Shown: positions 49,290 to 59,015, numbered from the stretch's first letter. The stretch is DNA of 64,000 nt from Shewanella carassii (GCF_002777975.1 NZ_NGVS01000033.1:459047-523046), one strand, 5' to 3'. The notes: generated by a model from the sequence alone, not told the origin. Translations and numbers: made by a program.

Positions 49290-50831
49290 GTGTCAAACAA
49301 CCAATCATCGGCTAAGACAGTCACTCAGGCAGGCACTCAGGCCGTCACTCAGGCTAAGTTTGTTGAGGGCAATATACTGCGTCACATTCTGGTGATGAGT
49401 TCTACTGCGGCCGTTGGGATCTCGGCGCTGTTTGTGGTCGACCTGTTGGATATTTTCTTCCTCAGCATGCTGGGAGAGCTGGAATTGGCGGCCGCCGTGG
49501 GCTATGCCGGTACCATCTCTTTCTTTACCACTTCCATAGGTATCGGCCTATCGATTGCACTGGGGGCTCTGGTGTCCCGCGCCGTTGGCGCCAGAGACAC
49601 CGAAGGGGCCAAGCGTTTGTTGCTCAATGCCGCCATGGTGACCCTGCTGGTATCCAGCCTGATGGCGATAGTGGTGACCGCCTTGATCCCTGAACTGCTG
49701 GCGCTGGTGGGCGCCAGGGGACATACCGCCGAGCTTGCCGCCGATTATCTGTATATTCTGGTGCCTTCGCTGCCGATCATCTGTTTGGCGATGGCACTTG
49801 GCAGCGCCCTGCGCGCCGTGGGTGATGCCAGGCTCTCCATGCTATCGACCCTGGCGGGCGGCGCGGTCAATGCAGTATTTGATCCCATTTTTATTTTCTT
49901 GTTTGCCATGGGCATAGAAGGGGCGGCGGCCGCCTCGGTATTGGCGCGTCTCAGTGTGCTGCTGATCGCGGCAAGAGGGGTGTTTATCAAACACGGCCTT
50001 TGGCACCGTTTCGAACTTGCGAGCTTTCGCGGCGATCTGCGCGCCATTTTTGCCATCGCAGGGCCGGCTATGCTGACCAATGTGGCCACCCCCATAGGTA
50101 ATGCGGTGGTGACCCGGGCGATTGCCGACTTTGGCGACAGCTTTGTCGCCGGTTGGGCCGTCGTGGGGCGTTTGACCCCGGTGGCCTTTGGGATGATCTT
50201 TGCGCTTTCCGGCGCCATAGGCCCAATCATAGGGCAGAATTATGGTGCCAGGGCCTATGACAGGCTCAGCGAGTGTTTGACCCGGGCGCTGCAGTTTTGT
50301 ATCGCCTATGTGCTGGGGATGTCGCTGCTGCTGTGGCTATTGCGCGAGCCTTTGGTATTGGCTTTTGACATGCGCGGCGATTCTGCCGAGCTGGTCCGCT
50401 TTTTCTGCCAATATATGGCGCTGTTTTTCCTGTTCAACGGCGCACTGTTTGTGGCCAACGCCTCGTTCAACAACCTGGGTAAGGCTAAGTATTCAACTGC
50501 CTTCAATGTGGGCAAGGCCACTATCGGGACACTGCCATTTGTTTATCTTGGAGCCGAGCTCGGTGGGGTATATGGGGTCTTGATTGGTCAGGCACTGGGG
50601 TCAGTGCTCTTCGGGATATTGGCGGTGATCACCGCCTATCGGCTGGTGGCCAGAGTGGCCGCCAATGGCCGCCAGCAAGGTCTTGAGGCCGACAGGCTCG
50701 ATGAGGAGGAACTCTCCATGGCCTCCAGCAGTCCATTGTCGTCTTCCTGTACCCAGATGGGGCAGATGACCGAAGAGCTGGAGCCGATAGCCAGTGCCCA
50801 GGCGACCTCGCCCCAGCGGCAGAAGCCTTAA
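49290..50831 (+). CDS. MATE family efflux transporter
   Basis: A roughly 513-residue protein with about 12 membrane helices of the multidrug and toxin extrusion family, which exports cationic compounds in exchange for sodium or protons. Family motifs such as 'SIGIGLSIALGALVSRAVGA' and 'AGPAMLTNVATPIGNAVVTR' are visible. The GTG at 49290, with AAGGA five bases upstream, is chosen over an ATG inside the channel gene. The last ~60 residues are a hydrophilic low-complexity tail. It probably shares a transcript with the potassium channel. Confidence 0.9.
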   Translation: MSNNQSSAKTVTQAGTQAVTQAKFVEGNILRHILVMSSTAAVGISALFVVDLLDIFFLSMLGELELAAAVGYAGTISFFTTSIGIGLSIALGALVSRAVGARDTEGAKRLLLNAAMVTLLVSSLMAIVVTALIPELLALVGARGHTAELAADYLYILVPSLPIICLAMALGSALRAVGDARLSMLSTLAGGAVNAVFDPIFIFLFAMGIEGAAAASVLARLSVLLIAARGVFIKHGLWHRFELASFRGDLRAIFAIAGPAMLTNVATPIGNAVVTRAIADFGDSFVAGWAVVGRLTPVAFGMIFALSGAIGPIIGQNYGARAYDRLSECLTRALQFCIAYVLGMSLLLWLLREPLVLAFDMRGDSAELVRFFCQYMALFFLFNGALFVANASFNNLGKAKYSTAFNVGKATIGTLPFVYLGAELGGVYGVLIGQALGSVLFGILAVITAYRLVARVAANGRQQGLEADRLDEEELSMASSSPLSSSCTQMGQMTEELEPIASAQATSPQRQKP

Positions 50832-50863
50832 CGCCATGCATTAAAGAAGAGCTTGAAAACGCT

Positions 50864-51091
50864 TTATAGGCTGTCAGATTGGGGCGTCGCGGCGGTATCA
50901 TTTTCAGCAGTATCGCTGCTTGGTTGTTCAACAGCGCTGCTTTCTGCTTGTTCGGCCGCCGCGATTTTGGCGCGCTCGGCCTTGGAGATATAACCCTGTT
51001 TGGCCGGGCCTGAGTTGGGGATCTCTTTCTTGTTTTCCCGGGCTTTGGCACGCTTGGCCAGTTTTTTGGTCAGTTTTTGTCGCTTGTTCAT
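50864..51091 (-). CDS. DUF2986 small basic protein
   Basis: A 75-residue highly charged protein with a lysine-rich start ('MNKRQKLTKKLAKRAKAREN') and the 'KQGYISKAERAKIAA' core of DUF2986, then an acidic/serine tail. This family is small and common in Shewanella and Vibrio. Its function is unknown, though a nucleic-acid or ribosome association is plausible from charge. The ATG at 51091 has AGGAA upstream and is preferred to a longer frame. Confidence 0.8.
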   Translation of the reverse strand: MNKRQKLTKKLAKRAKARENKKEIPNSGPAKQGYISKAERAKIAAAEQAESSAVEQPSSDTAENDTAATPQSDSL

Positions 51092-51130
51092 GCAAAATTT
51101 CCTGGTACTTCCCACTTGGGATGGGCAAAG

Positions 51131-51190
51131 GGCAGGCATTTTAGCCTGCCGACGGCCGGGCAACAAGCTCAACCTGCCTGGGGCAGGTTG
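51131..51190. terminator. Two adjacent hairpins between DUF2986 and membrane protein genes
   Basis: GGCAGGC-ATTTTA-GCCTGCC (51131-51150) and CAACCTGCC-TGG-GGCAGGTTG (51170-51190) are both perfect and share a GCAGG core. They lie after the leftward membrane-protein stop and before the leftward DUF2986 start. They may insulate the two genes. Confidence 0.65.
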
Positions 51191-51215
51191 GGATACTGCG
51201 GCGCAAGCGCTTTTC

Positions 51216-51572
51216 TTAGAGGAACAGGGTCATAAAGACACCGATATAGCTCATGGAAACTGCGACTCCAATGCTGAGCAGAGCCATATCTAACATCAGT
51301 GGTCGTTCCGGCGTCTTGGCGGCCTTGATAAGCTCGACCACACTGGTGGGGATCACTATCAGCCCTGAGACTATCAGCAATAAGAAACCGGGGCGGAACA
51401 GGTTGAGCTGCAGTGCACTTTGATCCTGCCAAAGGTGGTTATACTGCTCGCCAAACAACAATAACGCCATGGCAACCACGGCCGACAGGCTGGTGGCGAG
51501 TAACAACTGACGATTAACCTTGCTGCGGTTAACCGGCTCTTCTATCTCCTGAATGATTCCTGTGGGTTCCAT
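51216..51572 (-). CDS. Small membrane protein of unknown function
   Basis: A 118-residue protein with three hydrophobic helices ('LLLATSLSAVVAMALLLFG', 'PGFLLLIVSGLIVIPTSVVEL', 'MLDMALLSIGVAVSMSYIGVFM'). The start is ambiguous: ATG at 51572 gives a short acidic N-terminus, while a longer frame adds 14 residues with no better ribosome site. The family is not recognised. It lies just downstream of the lipoprotein gene in the same direction. Confidence 0.65.
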   Translation of the reverse strand: MEPTGIIQEIEEPVNRSKVNRQLLLATSLSAVVAMALLLFGEQYNHLWQDQSALQLNLFRPGFLLLIVSGLIVIPTSVVELIKAAKTPERPLMLDMALLSIGVAVSMSYIGVFMTLFL

Positions 51573-51638
51573 CTCATATGCACCTAAAGCGGAAAACTGC
51601 GGCAAAACTAGCAAATTTGCGGTTTTTTTTCAAAAAAA

Positions 51639-52073
51639 TTACTTATTGCCGAAGCGACTCTTGTCCATTTCATTGGCGCCATCGCGGCATTCGCCGCGGA
51701 TCTCGCCTCTGTCGGACTGCAGCAGACGACTGAGCTCATAGAAGCCTTCGCGGCAATATTGATTCATCTTGAGGGTATTATCGAGCCCAAGTTGTAGCTG
51801 CTGTTCAAACACGGCAAGTCTCGCCTCTCGAATGGCCTGTCGTTGACGCATCTCTTTGGCTGTCCTGGGAGCCTCAATAGGATTTTCGTACCGGCCGTCA
51901 GCCTTGGGGGCTGTAAGCCGGGCGGTATAGGTGAAGAGCTTCAAACCATCGGCCTTGATATCGGTCTGAAAATTGTCTTTGATGGCACCGGCAAAATCGG
52001 CCGGATCTATGTTGGGTTTTGAGCTGCAGCTACTGAGCAGCAGCGGCAGTAATAACAGAAAAAGCGCACGCAT
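51639..52073 (-). CDS. Predicted lipoprotein
   Basis: A 144-residue lipoprotein with signal and lipobox LLSSC, then a mostly helical, charged body ('AKEMRQRQAIREARLAVFEQ') with two further cysteines. Aspartate is not at position +2, so outer-membrane localisation is expected. No known domain was recognised. Confidence 0.75.
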   Translation of the reverse strand: MRALFLLLLPLLLSSCSSKPNIDPADFAGAIKDNFQTDIKADGLKLFTYTARLTAPKADGRYENPIEAPRTAKEMRQRQAIREARLAVFEQQLQLGLDNTLKMNQYCREGFYELSRLLQSDRGEIRGECRDGANEMDKSRFGNK

Positions 52074-52223
52074 AAGCTGGGGTGATTATCCTTATTATTT
52101 TTTTGGAGATACAAATTAGTGCTAACTTACTGCAGAATAAACACAATTGCATTAAGGAAGGTGCGAATAAGTCAACGCGGCATCTATGTTTATCGCCTTT
52201 ATTGGCTGAGCGAATGGTAGGTT

Positions 52224-52913
52224 ATGGTCGAGTATCTTCAACATCTTTTCGATAAGGTTCAATGGCAGCCGGGACTGGCTGACGTGCTCTATGGGGCTCT
52301 GCTCTTTGGCTGGTTTGCCTGGATCTGGCCTAAACGGGACTGGCAACGACTGCTGGCGGACAAGAGCTTGCAGTGGCGGGCGCTACTCAGTACCTTGGCC
52401 ATCAATGGTCTTTGGCTGCTCAATGCCAGCGTAACCGAGGGGATCCATGCGCATTTTCTGGCCTTGGTGACCCTGATGCTGATGTTTGGCTGGCGTTTGG
52501 CGTCTGTATTGATGCTGCTTCCGGTGAGCTTCTTTTGCCTGTTTGTCTACCACCAGCCCTGGATGCTGGGACCCATGATGCTTTTTGGCGTGTGTCTGCC
52601 ACTGCTGCTGGCGTTGACCGTACATAGCTTGAGTTATCACAAATTGCCCAAGCATTTGTTTGTGTTTATTTTTGTGGCTGGTTTTCTCAACGCCGGGTTA
52701 TCTGTTGCCAGCCATATTCTCGCCTGGTCGGCTTATCTCTGGGCCAGCACGGATTACAGCGCCGCTTACCTAGCGGATAACTATCTGCTGCTTATTCCGC
52801 TGCTGGGGTTCCCGGAGGCCTTACTCAACGGCATGGCCGTGACTCTATTGGTAGTGTACCGGCCCGAGTGGCTCTACGATTACTCGGACCGGGTCTATCT
52901 CTGGCGTCACTGA
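52224..52913 (+). CDS. CbiM-like energy-coupling-factor transporter permease family protein
   Basis: A 229-residue integral membrane protein with about six or seven helices. The segment 'EGIHAHFLALVTLMLMFGW' and the end 'GFPEALLNGMAVTLLVVYRPEWLYDY' resemble the CbiM/PF01891 family of metal-uptake membrane components. The N-terminal 'HIPDG' metal-binding motif of true cobalt CbiM is not present, and no CbiQ/CbiO partners are adjacent. Its role in metal transport is therefore uncertain. No cobalamin riboswitch was seen upstream. Confidence 0.72.
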   Translation: MVEYLQHLFDKVQWQPGLADVLYGALLFGWFAWIWPKRDWQRLLADKSLQWRALLSTLAINGLWLLNASVTEGIHAHFLALVTLMLMFGWRLASVLMLLPVSFFCLFVYHQPWMLGPMMLFGVCLPLLLALTVHSLSYHKLPKHLFVFIFVAGFLNAGLSVASHILAWSAYLWASTDYSAAYLADNYLLLIPLLGFPEALLNGMAVTLLVVYRPEWLYDYSDRVYLWRH

Positions 52914-53017
52914 TCGGTGCGACTGAGTGCAACTATCTTTCATTGCCTAACAAACTAAGCCTGCCATCCGGTAACTTGTTGTTTTTTTCGATATTTGCGT
53001 TGGCCTGTGGTGGGGCT

Positions 53018-53575
53018 TTAGTCTTTGGGGGCGCGGATCACCAGAGTACCGGCGAGTTTGTCATGCCAGCCCTGTTTGCGGGGATCGAAGGCCACCCAGA
53101 GATAGCCAAGGCCGAATACCAGAGTAGAGGGGATATAGCCTAAATAGCGCACTATTAGGCTGGCGGTTGATGGCTTTTGCAAAGTGTCGGCGTCAACAAT
53201 GACGGCCCTTAACACCATCTTGCCCGGAGTCGCGGACTTATAATGCCAGAACAAGATGATCAAGATGAAAGGCAACAGGTAGTTGATCACAACATCGAGC
53301 GGGCCCAAGATTAGGGCATCGTTCTCCAATATGGCATCGATGCCAAAGACTAGCAGAGTCAGTGGCACTGTGATGCACATCAACATGAGTGAGTCCAGCA
53401 GGGTTGCCGCCAGTCGCTCCCAAAACCCTACATAAATGGGATAGCTGGATTCATTGCTTGCTGCTTCTGCAACGGGCGGTGGAGGCGTCATCCCCGAGGC
53501 TCGTTCCGTAGGGATTGTCTGTTCTTGATGAGCCAAAACTGACTCTATGTTGCGTGGGTTTTGCTCCGCTGCCAT
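53018..53575 (-). CDS. RDD family membrane protein
   Basis: A 185-residue protein with a soluble N-terminal ~50 residues and an RDD domain: 'FWERLAATLLDSLMLMCITVP' and the C-terminal 'ATPGKMVLRAVIVDADTLQKP'. The domain is named for Arg-Asp-Asp; here the Arg and first Asp are kept ('RLAATLLD'). RDD proteins have been linked to ion exchange, but roles vary. Confidence 0.87.
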   Translation of the reverse strand: MAAEQNPRNIESVLAHQEQTIPTERASGMTPPPPVAEAASNESSYPIYVGFWERLAATLLDSLMLMCITVPLTLLVFGIDAILENDALILGPLDVVINYLLPFILIILFWHYKSATPGKMVLRAVIVDADTLQKPSTASLIVRYLGYIPSTLVFGLGYLWVAFDPRKQGWHDKLAGTLVIRAPKD

Positions 53576-53676
53576 TTACTCTGTCCCTGATTAATAATTA
53601 CTGTTGGGACGATACACAGGAATAAAGCTTGGAACAAGCTGTGCCTGCCGTATTGGGACGGCAGGCAAGGGATTGA

Positions 53677-54033
53677 TCAACCAAAACGCTGATTGAGATA
53701 GCTGATGATGTCGTTGGATTCGTACATCCAGGTCACTTCACCGGCTTGTTCTATTTTCAAACAGGGAACTTTCATCGTGCCACCGCCGTTTTGCAGAGCA
53801 CTCTTGTGTGGCTCCTGCTTGGCATCCAGGGTGGTGATATTCAGGCTCTGGCGTTTCATCGCACGTCTTACCTTGACGCAGAAAGGGCAGGCGGGATACT
53901 GATATAGGCTGAGGCTACGACATTGTTCATCGATATCCGCCTGCTGCTCGGGTTGCCGCTTAAGCCCCTTGGGTGAAAAAACAAAGTTGAGCAGCAAAAT
54001 AATCCGCCCCAAGATCCAACGAATAATAAACAT
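53677..54033 (-). CDS. Membrane-anchored glutaredoxin/GST N-terminal domain protein
   Basis: A 118-residue protein with an N-terminal membrane helix ('IIRWILGRIILLLNFVFS') and a thioredoxin-fold glutaredoxin-like domain with active site CPFC in 'YQYPACPFCVKVRRAM', plus the cis-proline segment 'MKVPCLKI'. It should act as a thiol-disulfide or glutathione-dependent reductant at the inner face of the membrane. The second ATG (54033) is chosen because AGAGG then lies six bases upstream. Confidence 0.87.
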   Translation of the reverse strand: MFIIRWILGRIILLLNFVFSPKGLKRQPEQQADIDEQCRSLSLYQYPACPFCVKVRRAMKRQSLNITTLDAKQEPHKSALQNGGGTMKVPCLKIEQAGEVTWMYESNDIISYLNQRFG

Positions 54034-54171
54034 AAGCATCCTCTATATAAGCTAAAAACGGCAGGCAGTTTAACTCAGTGGTAGTGAAACTCAAGCCTGG
54101 GCTAAGGGTGATGAAGGGGCGGGAGGAGTGCGCCAGAGTCCTTTGTCAGTGCAAAGGTTGCATGCAGAGAT

Positions 54172-54198
54172 GTAAAGGCGCCAAAGAGGCGCCTTTAC
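54172..54198 (-). terminator. Terminator after the DUF748 gene
   Basis: GTAAAGGCGCC-AAAGA-GGCGCCTTTAC is a perfect 11-bp stem directly after the leftward DUF748 stop. A U-tract is weak. Confidence 0.78.
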
Positions 54199-54213
54199 AA
54201 AGTGGCCAGCGTT

Positions 54214-57200
54214 TTAATCGGCATTGAGCGACAAAATCGCCTGAGATGCATCCAGTTTCATCTCTGTCTTGCTGTCGAGCAGGAAGACTCTTTCCGGGGC
54301 GACGGCTGCTCTGTCCACCAGGAAGGCCTTGATGGCCTGGGCCCTGGCCTGAGCCAGATTGGCCAGCTCGTTATTGCTGATCTCCTGAGCGCTGAGCAGT
54401 TGGTTGTAAAGGCCCATATGCCAGACGGTGAGCAGGGTATCTTCATCGACTCTTTCACCGTTGGCCTTTTCGGCAAGTCTTTGCTTCACTTTGTCTTTTT
54501 CCGCGTCGGCATCCAGTTTTAACTGTTGCTCGAACAATTCCACCAGAGCATCTGCCAGCTTACCCTGGGTGGGGAAGCGACTGGCGCTCAGCTCGTCCGG
54601 CAGGGTTGCAAGCTTGCTGGCCTTGAGCAGTTGCTGCTGCAGTTTTTGCTCTGCCAGCGCCTCACTGTCTTCCCGCTGCGCTACGCTGCCTTCAATGCTC
54701 AATTGCAGCTTGGGCCTGTCATCCAGCGCCTTGGCCAGCTTGCTCAGCTTATCCTCGGCGTCAGCGTCCAGCGTGGCTATACCGGGTTGGAAAGCGACCA
54801 GGTTCAGCTCTTCATCACTGCCAACCAGACCGGCCAATAAAGAGAAGGGGGCGGTGACCGCCTTGGTGATCACATTGGTGATGGCGGTCATCACTATGCT
54901 GCCGAAGCTGAAACTTGGGCTGTCGAGATCGCCTGAAACCTGTAAGCCAAGATCTATCACCCCATGTCTGTCTTGCAAAAGGGCGATAGCCAGGGTGATT
55001 GGCAAACTGGTGGCCAGATCGGAATCACTGGGTTTACCCAGCTTAAGCTGATCTATCACCAGATGATTGTCGCCTTTCAACTGGTTGTCTTCCAATTGAT
55101 AGTTGAGCGCCAAAGACAGCTGGCCTTTGTCTATGTAGTAACCGGCATAGGTGCCCGAATAGGGATTCACCGAAGTCAGCTCGACACTCTTGAATACTAA
55201 ATCCAGATCCAGATAGGGTTTTTCCAGCAGTGGATTCACCTCTCCCTTTAGGGTGACCGGAGCATACTTGTCTATCTTGCCCTTGATATCGACACTGGCC
55301 TTGGTTCCCGGGGTAGAGGATAGCTGGCTTATCTTGCCTTCCAGCGCCTCGATACCGGAAGCAAAGTTAGGAGTGAGGGAGTTATCGGCAAAATAGGCCG
55401 AGCCGTTTTGGATGGCAATGCTGCCGATATCCAGTTTAAATGCCTTCTCTGCAGCTGCCCTGGCGGTGTTTTTTTCCTTGGCGGCAGTTTGCTGCGCTTG
55501 TATGTCGACGTTTTCTTGCGCCACTTGAGATTGAGCATCCGCGCGGAGCAACTCGCCGATGTTGGTGCGCTTATCTTCGGTAATCATCACCTTGGCATAG
55601 GGCTGTTTCAAGAATATATTGCTGATTTTGAGGCTGTTTGCTTCGGAATCAAAGCTCATCGCATCTATCGCCATATTCTGCCATTTCAGCAGAGGCTCAA
55701 ATGCCAATCCATCCTTGATAAGCAGTTTATCTATGTCGGCTTGCCCCTGAAAATGGGCCTTACCTTCGGCGTTGGCAGTGAACTTGCCCTGAGTGCTCAA
55801 CTTGCCGCTTTCAAACTGCATATTGAGGTAGGGCGCCAGATAGGGCTGGAACTGCTGCAGCTCCAGCTCAGTTAGTGCCAACTCGCCTTTAATCGTGAGA
55901 GCCTTGGCATCTAACGCGCCGATGGAGGTGAACTGGCCTTGGCTGGTTTCCGGTGGGTTTTGGGCATCAGAACTCAGCGCCAGCTGCAACCGGTAGTCTA
56001 TGTTTCCTTCGAGATCGGAACGCACGGGTCCTGTGGTGATGTCCAATGGATAGACACGCCAGTGGATACCATTGCTTTGCTGCTGCTCAAACAAGTTGAG
56101 ATCGGCCTGTTTGAGATTGATTTTGCCTATGGTCAGGAGCCACTGTTTCTCTTGCCCCAGGGCTTTGTTTGGCTCAGCTGCTGGATGCGCTGTAGCTTTT
56201 TCTCGCGCTGTAGCCTTATCTTCTGCAGTGGCTTGTTCTTTCGCTGTGGCCTTATTTTGCGCCTCGGTTTCAGTTGCCGCCTCTGGTTGGGCTAGTGCTG
56301 GTTCCACTTGTGCCTTGGCCGCGGTGTTATCGGGCTTGGCATGTGTGGCAGGCAGGGCGGGCATAAAGAGCTGCTGTAGATCCAGGCCTTGCTTATCCAG
56401 GCGGGCATCAGCCCACAGGCCTTGCAGCGCCAGTTCGTCGATATCAACACTCTGGTTATCGCCGTCCACCCGAATGTTATCCAGCGCCAACAGCGGCAAC
56501 TTGACTCTGGCTTGCTGTTGGTCGGAGAACAGCAGATTTTCTAGAATAAACCGGCCCTTGTGGGCATGGTAATGCAGTTGGTCTTGTTGCTGTTTCAACT
56601 GGTACTGGCTTTGGAAGCTGAGTTCACCGTCGCTGAGCTTAGCGGCAATAAGCCCATCGGCAAACGGCCAGAAGGGTAGCAGGGAAATTTTGGCCAGTTG
56701 CAGCTCGCCGCTGACTTCGAGTGGCTGCAGCTGAAACTGTCCCTGAGTCTGCAACTGTCCATTATCGCTGCCGGTCAATGACAGGGCATAGCGGTTGGCA
56801 TCTTTCGCCAGTACCGGTTTGTTCTCATCTTCCGGCAGACTGAGACTATATGCCTTGGTATCCAAAGCTTGTAGGCTGAAATTAAGCTTGTCGTAACTGA
56901 GCTCTGTATTGGCGACCTCATCCTGGTAAGCGAATTTACCCTCTGTCACTCGGATATCCCGGGCAATGACTCTAGGCGGCGCAGAGGCTTTTTCCGTCGC
57001 CTCGGCTTGCGGTGTTCGATTGGCTTCAAGGTGGGCAAGCATATCGCTGAAGTTGAATTGAGCTTGGCCCTTCTCTGACGCAAGTCTTTGCACATTCACT
57101 TGTGGTTCAAGGAGATAGATATGATCTATGGCGATGGCCCCTTGAGTCAGCGAGCGCCAAAATGCCAGTTCCAACTCAAGCTGCGTGAAAGACACAAATA

Positions 57201-57465
57201 CTTGCTGCGGGTCGCTCTCCTGCAGGGCGAAGTTATCCAGGCGGACTCTGAGAAGGAAAGGGTTGATGCTGATATCGTTCAGGCTGGCCTGACGCCCAAG
57301 CAGTTGTTGCAGTTGCTTGGGTGTTTGCGACTTGATCCCCCAGGGAGCGAGTCCACCGAGCAATAGGGCATAGAGGCCATATGCTAGTAGTAGATAGATG
57401 CCGGCCTTGATGGCGAGCGGTGCCTGTCGAAAGCGGCTGATGAGCTGAGTCAGCAGATTGGGCAT
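54214..57465 (-). CDS. DUF748 domain AsmA-like giant envelope protein
   Basis: A roughly 1083-residue protein with one N-terminal membrane anchor ('IKAGIYLLLAYGLYALLLGG') and long beta-rich DUF748 repeats ('VNVQRLASEKGQAQFNFSDM', 'YIDKGQLSLALNYQLEDNQL'). The C-terminal part is helical and OmpA-like in flavour ('LDADAEDKLSKLAKALDDRP'). DUF748 proteins are relatives of AsmA and may help lipid or outer-membrane homeostasis. A low-complexity insert with repeating KATA/KEQATAE words lies near residue 400. The start at 57465 is preferred by placement of the anchor; the ribosome site is weak. Confidence 0.83.
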   Translation of the reverse strand: MPNLLTQLISRFRQAPLAIKAGIYLLLAYGLYALLLGGLAPWGIKSQTPKQLQQLLGRQASLNDISINPFLLRVRLDNFALQESDPQQVFVSFTQLELELAFWRSLTQGAIAIDHIYLLEPQVNVQRLASEKGQAQFNFSDMLAHLEANRTPQAEATEKASAPPRVIARDIRVTEGKFAYQDEVANTELSYDKLNFSLQALDTKAYSLSLPEDENKPVLAKDANRYALSLTGSDNGQLQTQGQFQLQPLEVSGELQLAKISLLPFWPFADGLIAAKLSDGELSFQSQYQLKQQQDQLHYHAHKGRFILENLLFSDQQQARVKLPLLALDNIRVDGDNQSVDIDELALQGLWADARLDKQGLDLQQLFMPALPATHAKPDNTAAKAQVEPALAQPEAATETEAQNKATAKEQATAEDKATAREKATAHPAAEPNKALGQEKQWLLTIGKINLKQADLNLFEQQQSNGIHWRVYPLDITTGPVRSDLEGNIDYRLQLALSSDAQNPPETSQGQFTSIGALDAKALTIKGELALTELELQQFQPYLAPYLNMQFESGKLSTQGKFTANAEGKAHFQGQADIDKLLIKDGLAFEPLLKWQNMAIDAMSFDSEANSLKISNIFLKQPYAKVMITEDKRTNIGELLRADAQSQVAQENVDIQAQQTAAKEKNTARAAAEKAFKLDIGSIAIQNGSAYFADNSLTPNFASGIEALEGKISQLSSTPGTKASVDIKGKIDKYAPVTLKGEVNPLLEKPYLDLDLVFKSVELTSVNPYSGTYAGYYIDKGQLSLALNYQLEDNQLKGDNHLVIDQLKLGKPSDSDLATSLPITLAIALLQDRHGVIDLGLQVSGDLDSPSFSFGSIVMTAITNVITKAVTAPFSLLAGLVGSDEELNLVAFQPGIATLDADAEDKLSKLAKALDDRPKLQLSIEGSVAQREDSEALAEQKLQQQLLKASKLATLPDELSASRFPTQGKLADALVELFEQQLKLDADAEKDKVKQRLAEKANGERVDEDTLLTVWHMGLYNQLLSAQEISNNELANLAQARAQAIKAFLVDRAAVAPERVFLLDSKTEMKLDASQAILSLNAD

Positions 57466-57675
57466 AGCGGTGTGAGATCCCTTGAAGCAGGTTTGCATCC
57501 ATAATTGGGCGCTATTCTAACGTGTATTCGCTATTGTTGATAAGGCGGTTTTGTGTTTGGTTTTGTTACCATTGGGCTATTTATCCGGCCGTTATAAAAC
57601 GCTTCTTTTACCAATCTGTCTGGCCGTTAGAGCTTTAGTTGGCAACATGAATGATCTTTACCAAACGGAGCGGAT

Positions 57676-58065
57676 TTAATCTTCGCCGGATTGAGTGTAT
57701 GTAATGGCAGCAATAATGGCGCCGCAGGGATCTTTTATCCAGCAGAAGCGACCGACCTGAGGAATGTTTTCCGGGCCGTAAAGGATATCGCCTCCCAACG
57801 CCTTGGCTTTGATGGCAACGGCGTCGACATCTTTGACGGTAATATAACCCGTCCAGTTGCTCGGCATGGCTGGCGCCGGACTGTCTGTTATACCGCCAAT
57901 GCCGATACCTTCGTTTTCTATGATGTGGTAAGGCCCCTGCGGCAACTGCATGGTCTTGAAGCTCCATCCAAAAATTTCACCATAAAACCGCATCGCCCGC
58001 TCAGAATCATTGGCGGTCAATTCGTGCCAACTCAAGGCTCCATGGGTGTTAAAGGGGGAGTTCAT
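57676..58065 (-). CDS. VOC family (glyoxalase-like) protein
   Basis: A 129-residue single-module VOC protein ('SWHELTANDSERAMRFYGEIFGW' split across the first strand and helix, 'FCWIKDPCGAIIAAI' at the end). Members are often glyoxalase or dioxygenase relatives with unknown substrates. The internal ATG at 58065 has AGGAGA nine bases upstream and fixes the start. Confidence 0.88.
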   Translation of the reverse strand: MNSPFNTHGALSWHELTANDSERAMRFYGEIFGWSFKTMQLPQGPYHIIENEGIGIGGITDSPAPAMPSNWTGYITVKDVDAVAIKAKALGGDILYGPENIPQVGRFCWIKDPCGAIIAAITYTQSGED

Positions 58066-58288
58066 AGATAGGTTCTCCTGAGACAGGCGGGCTGATAACT
58101 TGGCCGTTTTCATTAATTGCCCCGGTTTGTTGAGCCCGCAATGAGTTCAGCTTTGAGTGTAGCCGAGTCAGCCGGGCTTTGTGGGTTTCTTTGGCGGGAG
58201 CTCTGGGGCGGGAAGGTAGCCATTGTCGCCTAAATCGGGAGGGCTCAAAGTCCGGCTTACATGGGGCAATCACCGCAAAGTAAGGGCG

Positions 58289-58792
58289 TTAGCTGATGGA
58301 CTGGATGTAATCTGCAATCTCAGTGCGCCCCCACTCATGGGCAAACTCAAGTGCTCCCATATTCTTCATTGTTGGGCCGGTATAACGGACCCTTGTATCT
58401 ATACCCGCTTCCACTAGCCGCTTCACAATATGGAGGTGGCCATAATGTATTGCAGTAAAAAGGGGATTGCGGTCTGGCTCAGAAATATCGAGTCTTGCGC
58501 CAAGGCCGATGAAGTAGTTCACGATATCTTCGTTGCCATTCGAAGCCGCCCTATGGATTGGACTGCTGCCACTGATACTGTCTTTGCTATCGATATCGGC
58601 TCCCAGCTTGACCAAAGCCTGGCACAATGCCAAGTTGTCATTATCAGCTGCAATATGAAGCATGCTGCCCAGTGGCGTTTGTAATCGAACCAGCTCTGAA
58701 TTCATCTGCAATAAGTCGATTGCATCAGCGGTTCTCTTCTCCCTGATGCATGCCATCAGAGCCCTTAATTTCAGTATGACTGCTTCGTTCAC
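58289..58792 (-). CDS. Ankyrin repeat protein
   Basis: A 167-residue protein with about four ankyrin repeats ('SMLHIAADNDNLALCQALVK', 'SPIHRAASNGNEDIVNYFIG', 'NPLFTAIHYGHLHIVKRLVE'). Ankyrin repeats mediate protein binding; small bacterial examples are often orphan or immunity-like genes. The start is GTG with GGA upstream. It begins the accessory tail of the window. Confidence 0.87.
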   Translation of the reverse strand: MNEAVILKLRALMACIREKRTADAIDLLQMNSELVRLQTPLGSMLHIAADNDNLALCQALVKLGADIDSKDSISGSSPIHRAASNGNEDIVNYFIGLGARLDISEPDRNPLFTAIHYGHLHIVKRLVEAGIDTRVRYTGPTMKNMGALEFAHEWGRTEIADYIQSIS

Positions 58793-59015
58793 TTATTTAT
58801 CCGTCCTGACTTAATGGTTCCCAGTGGGTATCAAGCCTAATGTTTTCTAGAGTATGAGATTTATCAATAGCCGCATGTTGGTTGAGTTTTTCCGACAAAA
58901 AATGGGCAAACATTCACCATTGGCCAATAAACCTATGCTGTCGAATAAGGTTTATATGACGGCTTGTTTTATCAATACCTGTAGTGCTGCATTTGACAGA
59001 GGGTTACGGCCCCCA

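Noticed and set aside
52074..52223. Cobalamin riboswitch before the CbiM-like gene
   Set aside because: No B12-box-like sequence and the leader is too short.
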